Origin: Palaemon carinicauda
Taxonomy: Eukaryota > Arthropoda > Malacostraca > Decapoda > Palaemonidae
Direction: 5' to 3'
DNA length: 64,000 bases
Assembly (NCBI RefSeq): GCF_036898095.1
Contig: NC_090744.1
Coordinates: forward strand, 100,990,341-101,054,340
Part shown: positions 47,180 to 58,379 of the stretch, in pieces
Layout of the letters: each line of letters starts with the position of its first letter
Numbering within the stretch: the first letter of the stretch is position 1
The notes under the pieces: model-generated
Databases searched by the model: none
What the model saw: only the letters and a program-made list of their open reading frames with translations
Told to the model about the DNA's origin: nothing
Position numbers and translations under genes: made by a program

Positions 47180-48420
47180 GTTCATCCCATGGACATACAC
47201 ATGATAACACTACGCGCGCATGCCATAAAGACTGTAGTTCTTCGCGGCCTAGTCGTAAGTCTTCTAGGACACACCCTTGATCTAGGGCGCACCACTCAAG
47301 ATCAAGAGCTTCACGCTCGAGCGCAAGTTCCACTTAGCGCTCCTCTAGAGACACACGATCATGATCCTCACTATCATGATCAATATCACAGGCTTTGTGC
47401 TGACGATCACGATCCTCACTATCATGATCAATATCACAGGCTTTGTGCTGACGATCACGAGCTTCACGCTCAAAGTCTCACGCTAAGCACTCTCGATCAA
47501 GATGATCATGATTGCGAGGCAAGCATTCTGTATCGCAAGCTATCCGCTCACGATCGAAAGGCCGTGACTCTAGAGGCTTACAATCTAAACGTTCTAAACG
47601 CTCTAGATTGAGGAGACCCTCTTGTAGAGGACATCATAGATGCCTGCGCTCTCCATTAGCACATGGCGCTACATCTCCTGACCCTCATTCCAATCGACCT
47701 CGGACTGGACAAGGAAATGAGATAGACCAACCCTTAGAGAAGCCTCTGTCAAGACTACCTCCAGTGCCTTTCAAAGCCTGGAGTGTTTTTATGAAGCATT
47801 TGCCTATGCAACGCCCCTCTATCAGCTCTACTGCATCCAAACGCCTTGGCACCCAGCTAGCAGGCGCCTCTAGCTCTCTTAGAGCACAGTCTTCCACTCT
47901 ATCTTAGCCACTTCCATTTTGTACTCCAAAGGAAGCATTGTATTACAAGATCCAGAACGATCCTCGTCCTACCCAGACTCTAGACCGTTCCACTGCAGAG
48001 ACTAGTCTCCTTGAGAGCCTCCTTTTCTACCTCTGAGGTACTCAACATAGAGCGAGGTGCAAGATATGCCATACAGGCTGCTTCGTGGCTCGATCTATGG
48101 TTCGGGTCTCTGGGCCACATTGTTCGTTCTGCAGGTCTTTCCAAGGAGACGATCAGATGGTCCTTGGAATCTTTCCTTCTGTCCGGTACCCGGACCTTGG
48201 ATTTCCTTTCGCACCACGTGGTCAACTTGTGAGCGAATGCAATTCTGAAGCGAAGGGATACAGTGATAGTAAGATTCCACAGGCAAATGCCGAAAGTGGA
48301 GGTGATGCCTCTTCGGAACTCGACCCTTAAGGGACCTTCCCTCTTCAATCCCGAAGAGGTGGAATGAGCAGGTGACAGGTGGAGAAACTCCTCCAAGGAT
48401 TTTCTCCCCATAGAGACATG
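47180..48420 (+). pseudogene. DIRS copy E gag-like region, Ser/Arg-rich, with 48 bp duplication
   Basis: One frame of 47230-47630 gives long Ser/Arg dipeptide runs (for example HHSRSRASRSSASST, then RSKGRDSRGLQSKRSKRSR) broken by several TGA/TAG codons that look like decayed CGA/CAG. A 48 bp unit is exactly duplicated at 47363-47410 and 47411-47458. From 48010 the translation (YAIQAASWLDLWFGSLGHIV, then RSLESFLLSGTRT-like) matches the gag of copy A. The protein is broken. Confidence 0.65.
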
Positions 48421-48689
48421 ACTCAAGGTTATCAGTCTTGGCCTTATGGGAGGGCTCTAAGACCACCCAGAGATCAGTCCAGATCTTTTCCGTCCCTCAA
48501 CATCAAAGACTAAGGTGTCTAAGGAGCCCTTTGAATCCAAGGACCGGAAAGGTGGGAAGTCCTTCAGAACAAGGAAAGGTGGCAGGGGGGGGCGGCCATC
48601 TCCCAGGGAGGGTAATCCTTTCATCAGACCACCAGTGGGAGGATGCCTGCAACACCTCTGGCAGAGGTGGCATCATCACGGGTCCAATC

Positions 48690-49905
48690 CCTGATCGATC
48701 GCAGTTGTCAGTTCAGGATATCTCGTCCCTTTCAATATCTCCTCCTCTTCTGACTCGTAATCCAATTCCTCTAAGCTCATGTGCGAAGTGATCAGCAAGG
48801 GAGCTGGCCTTCAGGGTCGAAGACCAGACCATGCTGCAGAAGAGCTCTCTCCTAGAGTTCTCGGATAGGTCTCCAGGCTTCTACAGCCGACCTTTTCTGT
48901 TGAAAAAAGGTGACTGGAGGATTGAGACCAGTCATAGATCTCTCCCCCCTGAACAAGTTTTTCCTTAAAACTCCATTCAGGAGGGAGATGGCAGACATGG
49001 GCATTCAAGTAGTATGACCAATGGCTTCATGTGCACATTGGATCTCCGGGACGCATACTTCCAGATCCCAATCCATTCTTCTTCAAGGAAGTATCTAATG
49101 TTCATAAACGAGGGAAGACGCTATTAATTCAAGGTTCTCTGTTTCGGTCTCAACAGCACCCCAGGTCTTCACCAGGGTGTTCAGCCTAATGTCAACATGG
49201 GCTCACAAGAACGGCATTCATCTCTTAAGATACCTAGACGACTGGCTAGTTCTGGCAGACTCGAAGATGACCCTTCTTCATCATCAAGACATGCTAGGAT
49301 CTAGGGATAGTGATCAATCTCAATAAGTCAAAACTGCTTCTATCACAGAGAATAGTGTACCTCGGTATGTTAATAGACAATGTCACACAAAAAGCCTTTC
49401 CATCAGACGACAGAATACACAGGCTGAGAGAAGGGGCTCGTCCCTTCCTCAGATGAGAAGACATGCCAGCCTGACAGTGGTTGTGTCTCTTAGGCCATTT
49501 AACCTCCCTGATCCGTGTTATTCCCAACGGTCGCCTCAAGGTAAGTTCCGTCCAATGGCATCTCAAGTCCTTGTGGGACCAGCCACCCTAGTACCAATGG
49601 GCCAGGAACAACTAACGGCTCTGCAACGGTGGGTGGCAGAAGAGAAGCTCTGCAAGGGCCAAGATCTTCTCATCCCTCCTCTAGATTTGTTACTCTTCAC
49701 AGACACATCAAAACAAGGATGGGTGGTCACTTGCTGCACCACACGATCTCAGGCCCTTGGTCCGAATCCTAAGGTACCAGCACATAAAGCTCTTAGAAAT
49801 GAGAGCTTGCTCAACAAGACCAGAGAATCCAAAAGTCTAATGATGACCCTCAAGCTCCGTTATGGCATTATGCAGAGTGGTTCTCGGACCTTCTGTAACT
49901 GGTAG
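48690..49905 (+). pseudogene. DIRS copy E reverse transcriptase and truncated RNase H
   Basis: Pieces in several frames: SPGFYSRPFLLKK, MCTLDLRDAYFQIPIHSSS (motif A, near 49030-49075), RYLDDWL (YLDD codons at 49231-49242), then PPLDLLLFTDTSKQGW (first RNase H motif, near 49680-49730). After about 49790 the RNase H jumps to the end of the methyltransferase-like region, so the rest of RNase H is deleted. Multiple stops and shifts. Confidence 0.8.
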
Positions 49906-49979
49906 TAGATCACCCGAGAGAACTTCCTCCACGTCCAGATATACTCCAATAACCACACGCCAACATCTATCACAAGAAC

Positions 49980-51014
49980 GTCCAGTCTCTTTTGGCTTCA
50001 CGCCTGAAGACTATCCAGCGTCTCCTCTCACAGAGAGGCCTTTCGCTACAAGCTGTGAAAAGAATGTCCAAACATCTACGCAAGTCCTCCATGGTAGTGT
50101 ACCAGGCCAAGTGGGTGTCATGGAAGGGGTATCTCTCCCCTCGATACCACTACAGTATTCCTGTAATAGCGAAGTTCCTTATTTACCTTCGAGAGGAAAA
50201 ACTCCTTTTAGTTTCGGCGGTGAAAGGCTATCACTCGGCCTTAATCCTAGCCTTTAAATTGAATGGAGTAGATCTTTCCTCTTCATTGGAGCTTTCTTGA
50301 CTTATAGGGAGTTATGAGATCATTTACCCCCAGTCAGAGATTAGACCTCCTTGGAACATGGTTTGCATCCTGAGGTCTCTTAAGGGTCCTCCTTACGAAC
50401 CACTACGCCATGCAACTGACCGTAAATTCACTTTGAAGACGGTGTTCCTACTCGCCTTAGCGTCAGCAAAGAGAGTTAGTGAACAACATAGTCTCTCGTA
50501 CGACATCGCCCATTCAAGGGGAAGGCGGGAAGTGACACTCTGCTTCGTCCCTAAGTTTATTGCTAAGACTCAAAATCCATCTGTCACGGATCCTAGATTC
50601 GGGGCCTTCCAGATAGCGAGTTTCCGTACTGTAACCAATGACCCAGATCAACTGTTAATTTACCCAGTAAGGGGGTTTGAGGTATTATCTTAAACGTTCT
50701 GCAATAACGACTCCAGCTTTCAGCTTTATTTGTAAGCTTGGGCAGAACGAAGAGAGGGGTCACTGAGAACATGATCTCTTCTGGGATTCGTAAAGTCATC
50801 GAGTTTGCTCTCCAATAAGACCCTCCTCCAATTCAGCAACCTAGAGCTAATGATGTCAGGGGCATCAGCACATCCCTGGTCTTGAGTAGTTTCTCAAGTG
50901 TTACAAGTGGGTGTGTGGAAGCGGCAAACAACCTTCACCGCCCACTATCTCAAAGACGTTACCCACAGAAGGCTCGATACTTTTACTATCAGCTCTTTGG
51001 TGGCTGCACAATAA
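49980..51014 (+). pseudogene. DIRS copy E tyrosine recombinase, box II His lost
   Basis: LLSQRGLSLQAVKRMSKHLR and VVYQAKW start the domain; SAVKGYHSALILAFKLNGVD follows, then box I as ASAKRVSEQH (near 50464-50490). In box II the expected His is Asn (ANDVRG, near 50847-50864), while the Arg is kept. The Tyr box TAHYLKDV retains Tyr at 50946-50948. Stops occur at about 50298 and 50693 and frameshifts follow. Compare copy A, where box II is intact and the Tyr is lost. Confidence 0.8.
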
Positions 51015-51476
51015 AGGGTTTGATACCTCAAGTTCCTTGGTGGACAAACAGCAGATGGTTGAGGGCATTGTTTACCCAGGCTAAGTCTGGAGTGAATGAG
51101 AGTGTCTGGCTCTCCTCTCTTCATTTTCCCTTCTCTTAGGGTACAGCTCCTTGGGTCCACTGCAGACTGGCTTCAAACCTCTGCAGGTAAGAATTACTTC
51201 CCTTGTGTATTTGAGTATACATAATAACTAATTATACTGTTCACTTCCCCACTGTTTTCTTGTGATGGATCATTGGGAACGCTCAACTTACCCAGATGTT
51301 CAGATGCTATTTTCTACAAACTCCTTTTTCTTTTGCGTAGGCCGCAATAACTCACACATTGTGGTTTATTAGCGAGGTGTTAAGGTGGACCTTAAGATAC
51401 AATCCAACATTGTTCTAGTGCAACCCGTTTCAATGGCTAGCCAAAAGCCGGATGTCCACCCACCTAAGAGTGAGTC

Positions 51477-51843
51477 GTCCCATGTAAACAACGGAAGGTT
51501 TGTTAGTGTGGGAACAAGTAACAAATTTGGAAATAATTTGTATTTTTCCCTAACTAATACAAACCTTTAGTAAATTACAACAATTGTCCCACCATCACCT
51601 GTCCCCCTGAAGTCCTGCCTGCAATAAAAAAGTGAGGCAGTTCTGTGAGCTGTGAGTAGAGATAAGTGGGGGTTAACCCTCAGCACACCCTAGTGACCCA
51701 CAACAGTGGGAAGGTAGGGTTGCCACCAAACATTTTCTTTTTCTATTGGCTGCTTTCCAGCTTTGCCAAAAGAGATATCCTATGTAAACAACTACAGCTT
51801 TATATTAGTTAAGGAAAAATACAGATTTTTTCCAAATTTGTCA
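51477..51843 (+). repeat. DIRS copy E ICR and right inverted terminal repeat
   Basis: GGAAGGTTTGTTAGTGTGGG (near 51490) is the reverse complement of the left end at 46021-46041. AATTTGTATTTTTCCCTAACTAATAC directly after it mirrors the right end near 51810-51840. Between them, 51640-51800 mirrors the left ITR. Confidence 0.85.
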
Positions 51844-52404
51844 TATTTTTACACTTACAATAAATATTGAAATTTTAAGTGTTTATTGAGCCTGATTTTT
51901 CATTTTGATCTCTCAAGTCTTAAATTTACATGATCCTTAGATATTTGAGTAAAAGTTTGTCAGTTGAGCATTGTGGGATTAGTAAGTTTTTTTTTCTTGA
52001 TCTGTGTCCTATGACCCTGAAGGTTTGCCTTGATTATAAATCTGGAACATTTTCCTTATAACATTTTTTTAGTTTCCCTCTTAATTTCTTAACTATCAAA
52101 TTGAAGTTTGCCAAACCGAAGGTTATTTTTTATTTAAGTATCAATTACTTTTGTTATTTATCCCTTTTAATTCCAAATTTGAATTTTTATTTTTTCCTGG
52201 CCTTTAGCCTAATGTCAATATAATTTAGTATTTTTCTTTATATTTTCCATTTTTTGTAATCTTTTCTTTGTGGCCTCTTAATACAAACAAGAATAAACTC
52301 ATGGAATATTTGTCTTCCATTCATGGGGAATTCCTGTTCAATATTGTTAATATGTTTGTTGTACTCCTGATTACTTTTTATTAAATGAAATTATTTTTTT
52401 TCAG

Positions 52405-52464
52405 GTATCTACAAGAAATTGGTTACACGGATACAATTATAGATTTAAGAAGTAATAGAGTAAG
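52405..52464 (+). CDS. STRN: Striatin, coding exon 4 (calmodulin-binding region, first part)
   Basis: A 60 bp exon with acceptor TTTCAG and donor GTAAGT. It encodes (Q)YLQEIGYTDTIIDLRSNRV(R), matching the conserved RQYLQE-x-GYTDTI-x-D block before the calmodulin-binding helix. Both boundary codons are split, and the phases agree with exons 3 and 5. Confidence 0.96.
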
Positions 52465-52599
52465 GTAAGTTATTTCCTATTTTTTCATTCTGTACTCGCA
52501 AACGTGTGGAAAACCTTGAAAGATTGTATGAAATGAAAGTAAAAAATTTTAATAGGCAAAATTAAGATATGGACTGTGTTCAATGATTAAAATTGGGAG

Positions 52600-52822
52600 T
52601 TGTTCTCATATGAAACAAACCCGTGTCCATTGATAGGAATATCTTATCAGTGTAACTGGAGTATGGTTGTTGAAAGTTCTTTATAAGGTGTCAGTAGTTA
52701 ACAGCGGGGGCGTGAGGAAGCCCTGTGCCCCTGCCAGCACACACCGTTTCAATTTTAGCCGCAGAGATGTACAACACCCTGGTTTATGGTTATGGAAAAT
52801 GCAAATTGCTTGAAAAGTTTTT
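52600..52822 (+). mobile_element. Miniature element with DIRS-type ends
   Basis: Starts TTGTTCTCATATGAAACAAACCC, like the left end of copy F (TTGTTCCTACATTGATACAAACCC). It continues TAGTTAACAGCGGGGG and AGGAAGCCCTGTGCCCC in the order of the copy F left ITR, and ends GGTTTATGGTTATGGAAAATGC plus AAATT, like the right ends. About 220 bp with no coding sequence. Confidence 0.55.
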
Positions 52823-53062
52823 GATTTTTTATGTTCTATTTCAAAGTTGTGTGGATTAAATTTTCCTTGGTTTCGTTGTCTTTTATTAGATGGGGTATAA
52901 ATTTTGCATTTTTTTCTCTGTAATATTTGGAATGTAATTTCTGCATTTGTTTTTCTGCTAAACCTTATTTTAATGATGATGATCTTATCACTAATTTTAT
53001 TAAGATTTGTTTATGCAATTAACCTGTTTTCATGCTGTTATTCAAGGCATTTACCTTATTAA

Positions 53063-53430
53063 ATGCAGCTTGACAAAGCTAAAAGGGTGATAGAGTACTG
53101 CAAGTTGAAAATGCGTGTTGGTAGGGGTTGGTTTACATTAATACTCCTGGAATGGGTCTCAGAACTTTGGTCAATTCCTCGATTCCTTTACTGGCAAGAA
53201 GGAGAAGGTTTTGGGACATCAGATACAGAATGGAGACTCGAAATCTTGAAGGAATTGGACTGAAGGGCCGGGACCCCAAGATTCTGAGTCTAGCCAACAA
53301 CTCAGGAGCGAACCTGAATGATGTGTGCCCAAAGGAGAATATTAAGAGAGATGTCAGTAAGGTAGACAGCTACCTACTTGAATGGATGAGAAAGAATGGG
53401 CATAAAAAAATTTGCTCAAGACATTGCTAG
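53063..53430 (+). other. Unassigned open reading frames in STRN intron 4
   Basis: Two overlapping frames (53063-53263 and 53128-53430, 66 and 100 codons) lie in intron 4, about 150 bp before exon 5. The longer ends in a Lys/Asn/Ser-rich stretch (LLEWMRKNGHKKICSRHC). The base composition is less AT-rich than its surroundings, so this may be a decayed processed pseudogene or mobile-element piece. No domain is recognised. Confidence 0.2.
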
Positions 53431-53580
53431 CACTATCTCACCAGGGAAGAAAAATGTTAGATTTTATTACATCTTACCAGAGTAGAAAAGTTTAGTAAAT
53501 AAGATAATTATTTTCACAGTTAATTCATCCCTGCTTAGTTCTTGGTTTTGAAGTCGGTTATTTTAATTTTTTCTTGACAG

Positions 53581-53701
53581 GTCATTATTAGGCATTTCTG
53601 GAGGAGAAAATGAAGAAAACCATAACAACACGCCGGCCATGAATGGGTCCGATACGACGAAGCGACAGCCTGATCCTAACCGATGTTATGTTCAGAAAAA
53701 A
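53581..53701 (+). CDS. STRN: Striatin, coding exon 5 (calmodulin-binding region, second part)
   Basis: Acceptor CTTGACAG, donor GTGAGT (53702). It completes Arg and encodes SLLGISGGENEENHNNTPAM, then NGSDTTKRQPDPNRCYVQKK. RSLLGIS corresponds to the RxLLGFS segment of the calmodulin-binding helix of animal striatins; the Asn/Glu-rich remainder is a variable linker. It ends in phase 0. Confidence 0.93.
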
Positions 53702-53741
53702 GTGAGTGAATAATATGAATATTTTCTATAAGTATTTGAGA

Positions 53742-53793
53742 GAGAGAGAGAGAGAGAGAGAGTGAGAGTGTGAGTGTGAGTGTGTGTGTGTGT
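53742..53793. repeat. (GA)n-(GT)n microsatellite
   Basis: GAGAGA then GTGTGAGTGT and GTGTGT, starting about 40 bp after the exon 5 donor in STRN intron 5. Confidence 0.9.
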
Positions 53794-53971
53794 GTAATGG
53801 AAAATATTTAGATTAGAAAGAAATGTTAAAAGTCTTTTTCATACTGTATTTGTGAAGTAACTTTGATTACTGTAAAGAATTTTAAAATCTGCTTGTGAGT
53901 TGACATCTTGACTGAGACATAACTGGAAAATTAAAATTGAATATTTTCATTCACTTTCTATTTTTATGTAG

Positions 53972-54056
53972 GGACAGCCACCATCTACTTTAGAGGCACA
54001 GATTAGAGATGCGGAGAAAGCGGTTATGGACAATTTTGACTTTTTACAGCAAGAAG
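53972..54056 (+). CDS. STRN: Striatin, coding exon 6
   Basis: Acceptor TTATGTAG, donor GTAGGT (54057). Encodes GQPPSTLEAQIRDAEKAVMD then NFDFLQQE. The VMDNFDFL block aligns with VLDNFKFL in vertebrate striatin, a conserved short motif in the linker. It ends one base into a Gly codon. Confidence 0.92.
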
Positions 54057-54358
54057 GTAGGTATTTTTTTCTTCGCTTTAGTTGAAGATTGTCAATGAGT
54101 TTAATTTTTTTTGTTTGGTTATGGTTATGGTACAGTAGAGTAATTAATGTTCCTAAACTTACTAAAATTGGGCTTTAATATGATTACCTTGTTAATTCCT
54201 GTTGGTCGTGTCGATCCCAAGATTGTGTTAATTTTTACATTGTTCTGTCTTGCATTTTTACGTTTCTTGGTTTTTTACATAAAAAAATGTCTGATTTTTA
54301 TTCCACTTGATACTGAAGTAATGTTCGCTTGCCATAATTAATTTTTCCTGTTTTACAG

Positions 54359-54444
54359 GTATGGAGATGGATGATGACGACGATGTAGATGAGCCAGACG
54401 AAGATGACGATGTACATAGAATAAAGAGTAATGTAGCAAAGGTG
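54359..54444 (+). CDS. STRN: Striatin, coding exon 7 (acidic linker)
   Basis: Acceptor TTTTACAG, donor GTAAGC (54445). It completes Gly, then MEMDDDDDVDEPDEDDDVHR and IKSNVAKV. The Asp/Glu-rich run matches the EDEDDDVD-type acidic patch at the same place in vertebrate striatins. It ends in phase 0. Confidence 0.93.
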
Positions 54445-55673
54445 GTAAGCAATCTGTGAACAGTTATTTGGGAGAGTGTTGTAGATTTGATGTACACCAT
54501 TAATATTTTTTTTTTTTTAATGTCATTTTACTACAATGCAGAGGTTTGAAAATTTTCTTTAGTGGCTGTTTATTGGGAGCAGGAGTGTATATATTCTATA
54601 AGATCTTGCCTGTAATTGGTGGTCGCAGGTGCTCTTGATTACTCTCTTGTTTTGTTTCACTAGTGTTTCGCAGCTTCTCTTCCCTGAAGCCATTTTCCTT
54701 ATTTCCTTGTATATTTAATGCTTATTATGGTATGAAATGAGAGTATGGGTGTTTCTTTATAACAGTCTTCAGAGATGTTCACTAGTCGATGCTAGCTCTA
54801 TTAGTTATCTGAAATGTTGATTTCTTAGTTATATACAGTATATCTTTCAAGTTCATTATCATATGAAGTAGAATTTTCTATCTGTTGAGGTTGCAGAGGC
54901 TAGTTGCGTGTTTCCCAAGTCAGTTGTCTTATCTTTTTCTATCTTGTTTTACCCTGTCACCTCTCAGGAACAGGGAAGAATTCATTAATGTGGTTATAGA
55001 ATTCCAAGTTAAAACATTACTCCTCTTACTCTTCCCAACACCTCGTTTTAAGATTTCTTTTTGAATTGTGAATCTTTTGAAAGATAGGGCTAGTTAGTGA
55101 AAATTTGCATGTTTACTAGGTTTTTTACCTTTTTGTGGTTCATGTCTGCATTATAGTCTCATGATATTACTTAAATTTTTGTTTCTTGCCCTTTAAATCT
55201 TAATTATATAATAAAGACATTCGGCTTTTAGTGATGCTTTCAAGGTTTATAAAATATATTTGAAGTCAAGAAAGCTAATACAGTAAAGATTATGTGCATT
55301 ACTGTTTACCTAATATGTAGTACAGCACAGTAACCTCTTTTAGAACTTTAGATAAGTTAAATTAAATTAGATGATAATAAGGTTGCTTTGGTGTGTGAGG
55401 TGTTTGTTAACCTAACCAACTCAAAATATAATAGACCTTTGTTCCTACATTGATACAAACCCTCGTCCTTTATTAAGAGTATGATTTCAGCGAAGCTGGA
55501 AACTTCTTTTAAAATTTTATAACTAGGCGTTTGTAGTTACAGGCCGGTGGCTGGGAAGCCCCGTCCCCCCTGCCGTCTCATTGAGTAGCATATTTGACTT
55601 AAGCAAGTGATGTGTACGTACATACTCTTGGTGATAGTGAACTTGGCTGATAATTTTTCTATTCATTTTCATT

Positions 55674-56340
55674 GTGGCTCTCATCGTAGGGGTTGAGTGT
55701 AGCAAGAGAAGGAAAAAGAAGCCTAAGCAAGATATTTCTCCTCCAAGATCTTCCATGAAGTTGAATGGTTCTGGTAAACCCCTCTCTCCTTCCTCTCGTA
55801 CTCAAGCTTCTGAACCCTCTCCTTCAAATCTCCCTAAGTTTAATGACAGAGAAGAACTGTAATCTCCTGCTAGTTCGGAGTGAGCCTGACATAACAACTT
55901 GGTGAGAGACAACACCCTAAAGACATTGTGTTCATCCTTAGGGTTGGAGGGCATCTCATCAGAGGAAAAGTTTGTTAGCTTTGGGTACCACTAAATCTAA
56001 AGCCATCTCCTGCAGCCCCAGCAGAGGAGAAGACCAATGTCATCCCCTCAGGTCTCCCCGAGACCTTGGAAGGTACTGTTGATGACATTCTAACCTTCCG
56101 CAGTTCTCTCGCCAGAAGGTGAATGAGCACTCTTGTCGGCTAAGAGTTGGAAATGCCTTCGGCCTCCCTCTCCACTGAGTCCGATGTCTTCAACCTCATC
56201 ATCTATGAAGACAAAAAATTCATACCTCAATGAGGCAAAGAGGAGCTAGAACCCGCTGTATTTCCTAAGAAGATTGCCTCCGCAGCGAAAGTTTTCTCAC
56301 TCCCTTCTTCAAAGATTGTCCTAATCTAAATCATCACGTT
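55674..56340 (+). pseudogene. DIRS copy F gag-like remnant
   Basis: The first open stretch (55674-55862) reads ECSKRRKKKPKQDISPPRSS and further Ser/Pro-rich sequence, like the basic N-terminus of the copy A gag; it ends at a stop and later frames are broken. Recognition rests on composition and position only. Confidence 0.4.
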
Positions 56341-56399
56341 CTAGGACAAGAGATTCAGTACGCACGCATGCCATTGCTGTCGAGCTGTCTTTTTTTAGT

Positions 56400-57425
56400 G
56401 CACATTCTTTTGATTAAGTCATCGCAGGTCAGTGACATCCCTGTCTCTTTATGGTTGGAGGTTATTCAGCATCTCCTCCAAAAGAGGGGCTTTTCACAAG
56501 GAACTCTGTTTGGACTCTCCCCCTTGACAAACAAATGGTATATTTTCTCATCTTACATAGAGAGAAACTAGTTTCATTGGTGGAAGTCTATCCTCAACTT
56601 CGAGCTAAGTCGTTAGGCCATACGGCCTTGACCTCTCTTCACAGTTGGAACTCTCACTACTGATGACTTGAGGAGTTTTGAGCAATCCTCCCCTCTGAGA
56701 GACCTAAGACCACCAATTTGAGACAACAAAATCCCTAGCTCTTTGAAAAATAAAGCTCACATGAACCTCCGAGAAGGGCCTCTTGACATGGATCTTGCAC
56801 TAAAAAGCATTTTATTATTAGCCTTGGCCTTGACTAAATGGTGTAGTGAAATCCACAGGTTGTCTTAAATTTTTATCTAATACTGAGGGTTGGAGGAAAG
56901 TCTCCATTTCCTTCGTGCCTGAATTCATAGAGAAGACTCAAATCCCTGCCAATCACAACCATAGATTTTGAGCCCTTTTCTATATCTTCATTCCGGGAAG
57001 CAACTGAGGATTCGAATGAATTGCTGCTTTGTCATGTAAGAGCGCTAATATGCTATCTGAAGTGCATAAAGCATTTTAGACCACAGTTCCAAAACCTGTT
57101 TATCTGTACAGGTAGGTGTAATAGGAAACTCTCAAAGAATACCAGCTCCTTCTGGCTTCAAAACACATCCAGAGCCTAGAATCATTGAGCAGTTAGTGAC
57201 ACGGCTTGTGCTCAAGAAGTGAGGGAGCTACTCTTAGCCTTCAAAAGGACCCTATCAGTATGGCAAGTTTTGGAGGGACAAGTCCAGAAGTGCCAGACGA
57301 TCTTCACAGCCCATTACTAAAGGGATTGTGCCCACAAGTCTATCAACATGTTCTCTTTGGGACCTGTGTTAGCTGTTCAACAAGTAGTGTGGTATTTTTA
57401 GCTTCTCACAGGACAAGAAACATCA
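56400..57425 (+). pseudogene. DIRS copy F recombinase remnant 1
   Basis: Starts with LEVIQHLLQKRGFSQ. Box I is LLALALTKWCSEIHRLS (Arg replaced by Trp, about 56815-56870). Box II has Gln for His (AQEVRE, near 57210-57225). The Tyr box IFTAHY keeps Tyr at 57315-57317 but is followed at once by a stop. Then SLGPVLAVQQVV, the usual C-terminus. Dead. Confidence 0.75.
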
Positions 57426-57589
57426 TGTCTATAGTAACGTTTGCAGTATCAGTGTAAGTTGAGAGAGAGAATATCTGGCAATTTTACACTTCAGTGGCGA
57501 ATGAAGTCCAGTTGGGTTCAACACAGATTCACTGGACTCGCTGGTCCCCATGGGACCCGAGCAGATGACGGACCTGAAATGTTGGGTGA

Positions 57590-58335
57590 CAGATGAGAAC
57601 CTTTGCTGAGAAGTTGACCTCTCTCATCCACTGGAATTGATGCTCTTTTCAGATGTATCAAAAGAAGGGTAGGGCCCCCATCTGCTGCACCACACGACCT
57701 CCGGGCACTAGTCCGAGTCCAAAAGATCCTAGCACAGAAACTGTCTGGAGGTGAGGGCAACCTTTTTAGCCCTGCAACAGTTTCATCAGTTCCTGACGGG
57801 TCACTCTGTGGTGTTGATGAGCGGTAGTGGCTTACATAAACAAGCAAGACGGTATCTTTTCTCAGCACCTTTGCCATCTTGCAGTGGAGATGCTAAGATG
57901 GGCAGAAGACAACTTGGTGTCTTATCAGCTCACTTCATTCCAGGCAAGAGGAATATGCTTGCAGACAACATAAGCAGAGTGACTCAGATAGTGGGTGCCA
58001 AATGGTCTTTGAATCATGTAGTAGCCAACAAAGTCCTGACTGTGGGATTCCTCAATATTGGACATGTTTGCAATGTCGCTGAACAATAAGCTCCCGCTGT
58101 ATTGTTCCCATTTATTGGATCCCCGGGCTCTTTGGCAAGTTGCATTCCAACAACGGTGTGACATCGATGTTTACACCTTTCTCCTGTTTTGCCTGGTGAG
58201 AAAGGTGCTCAATAAGGCAAGATCGTCCACCAACTTGGCAATGACCTTCAACTCTGCCATGGCATCATGCAGAATGGTTCCTGGGATTTCTTCAGCTTCT
58301 GACAGAAGTCCCGAAAGAACTCCCTGCATGGCACG
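57590..58335 (+). pseudogene. DIRS copy F RNase H and methyltransferase-like remnant
   Basis: RNase H pieces: IDALFRCIKRRVG-like first motif in a broken frame, then FLALQQFHQFLTGHSVVLMS (57757-57816), LSAHFIPGKRNMLADNISRV (57921-57980), then the methyltransferase-like region with NNKLPLYCSHLLDPRALWQVAF. It follows a recombinase instead of an RT, which marks the rearrangement. Confidence 0.75.
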
Positions 58336-58379
58336 ATCTACTCAGACAACCACTTGTGAACATCTATCACAAAGCTGTA

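Larger units (their letters stand above)
46017..51843 (+). mobile_element. DIRS-type retrotransposon, copy E, complete ends, decayed ORFs
   Basis: The left end TTGTTCCCACAC (46017) and the right end at about 51843 are supported by an ICR at 51477-51600 whose first half mirrors the left terminus and second half the right terminus. The ITRs (46040-46215 against 51640-51800) are clearly inverted but diverged by many substitutions. Order inside: Ser/Arg-rich gag, RT, truncated RNase H, recombinase. It belongs to the same family as copy A. It has the same orientation as STRN and begins about 25 bp past the exon 3 donor. Confidence 0.9.
45992..52404 (+). other. STRN intron 3, 6.4 kb, mostly DIRS copy E
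   Basis: Donor GTAAGT, acceptor TTTTTTTCAG. After removal of copy E (46017-51843) only about 585 bp remain (45992-46016 and 51844-52404), AT-rich with nothing recognised, so the ancestral intron was short. Confidence 0.75.
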
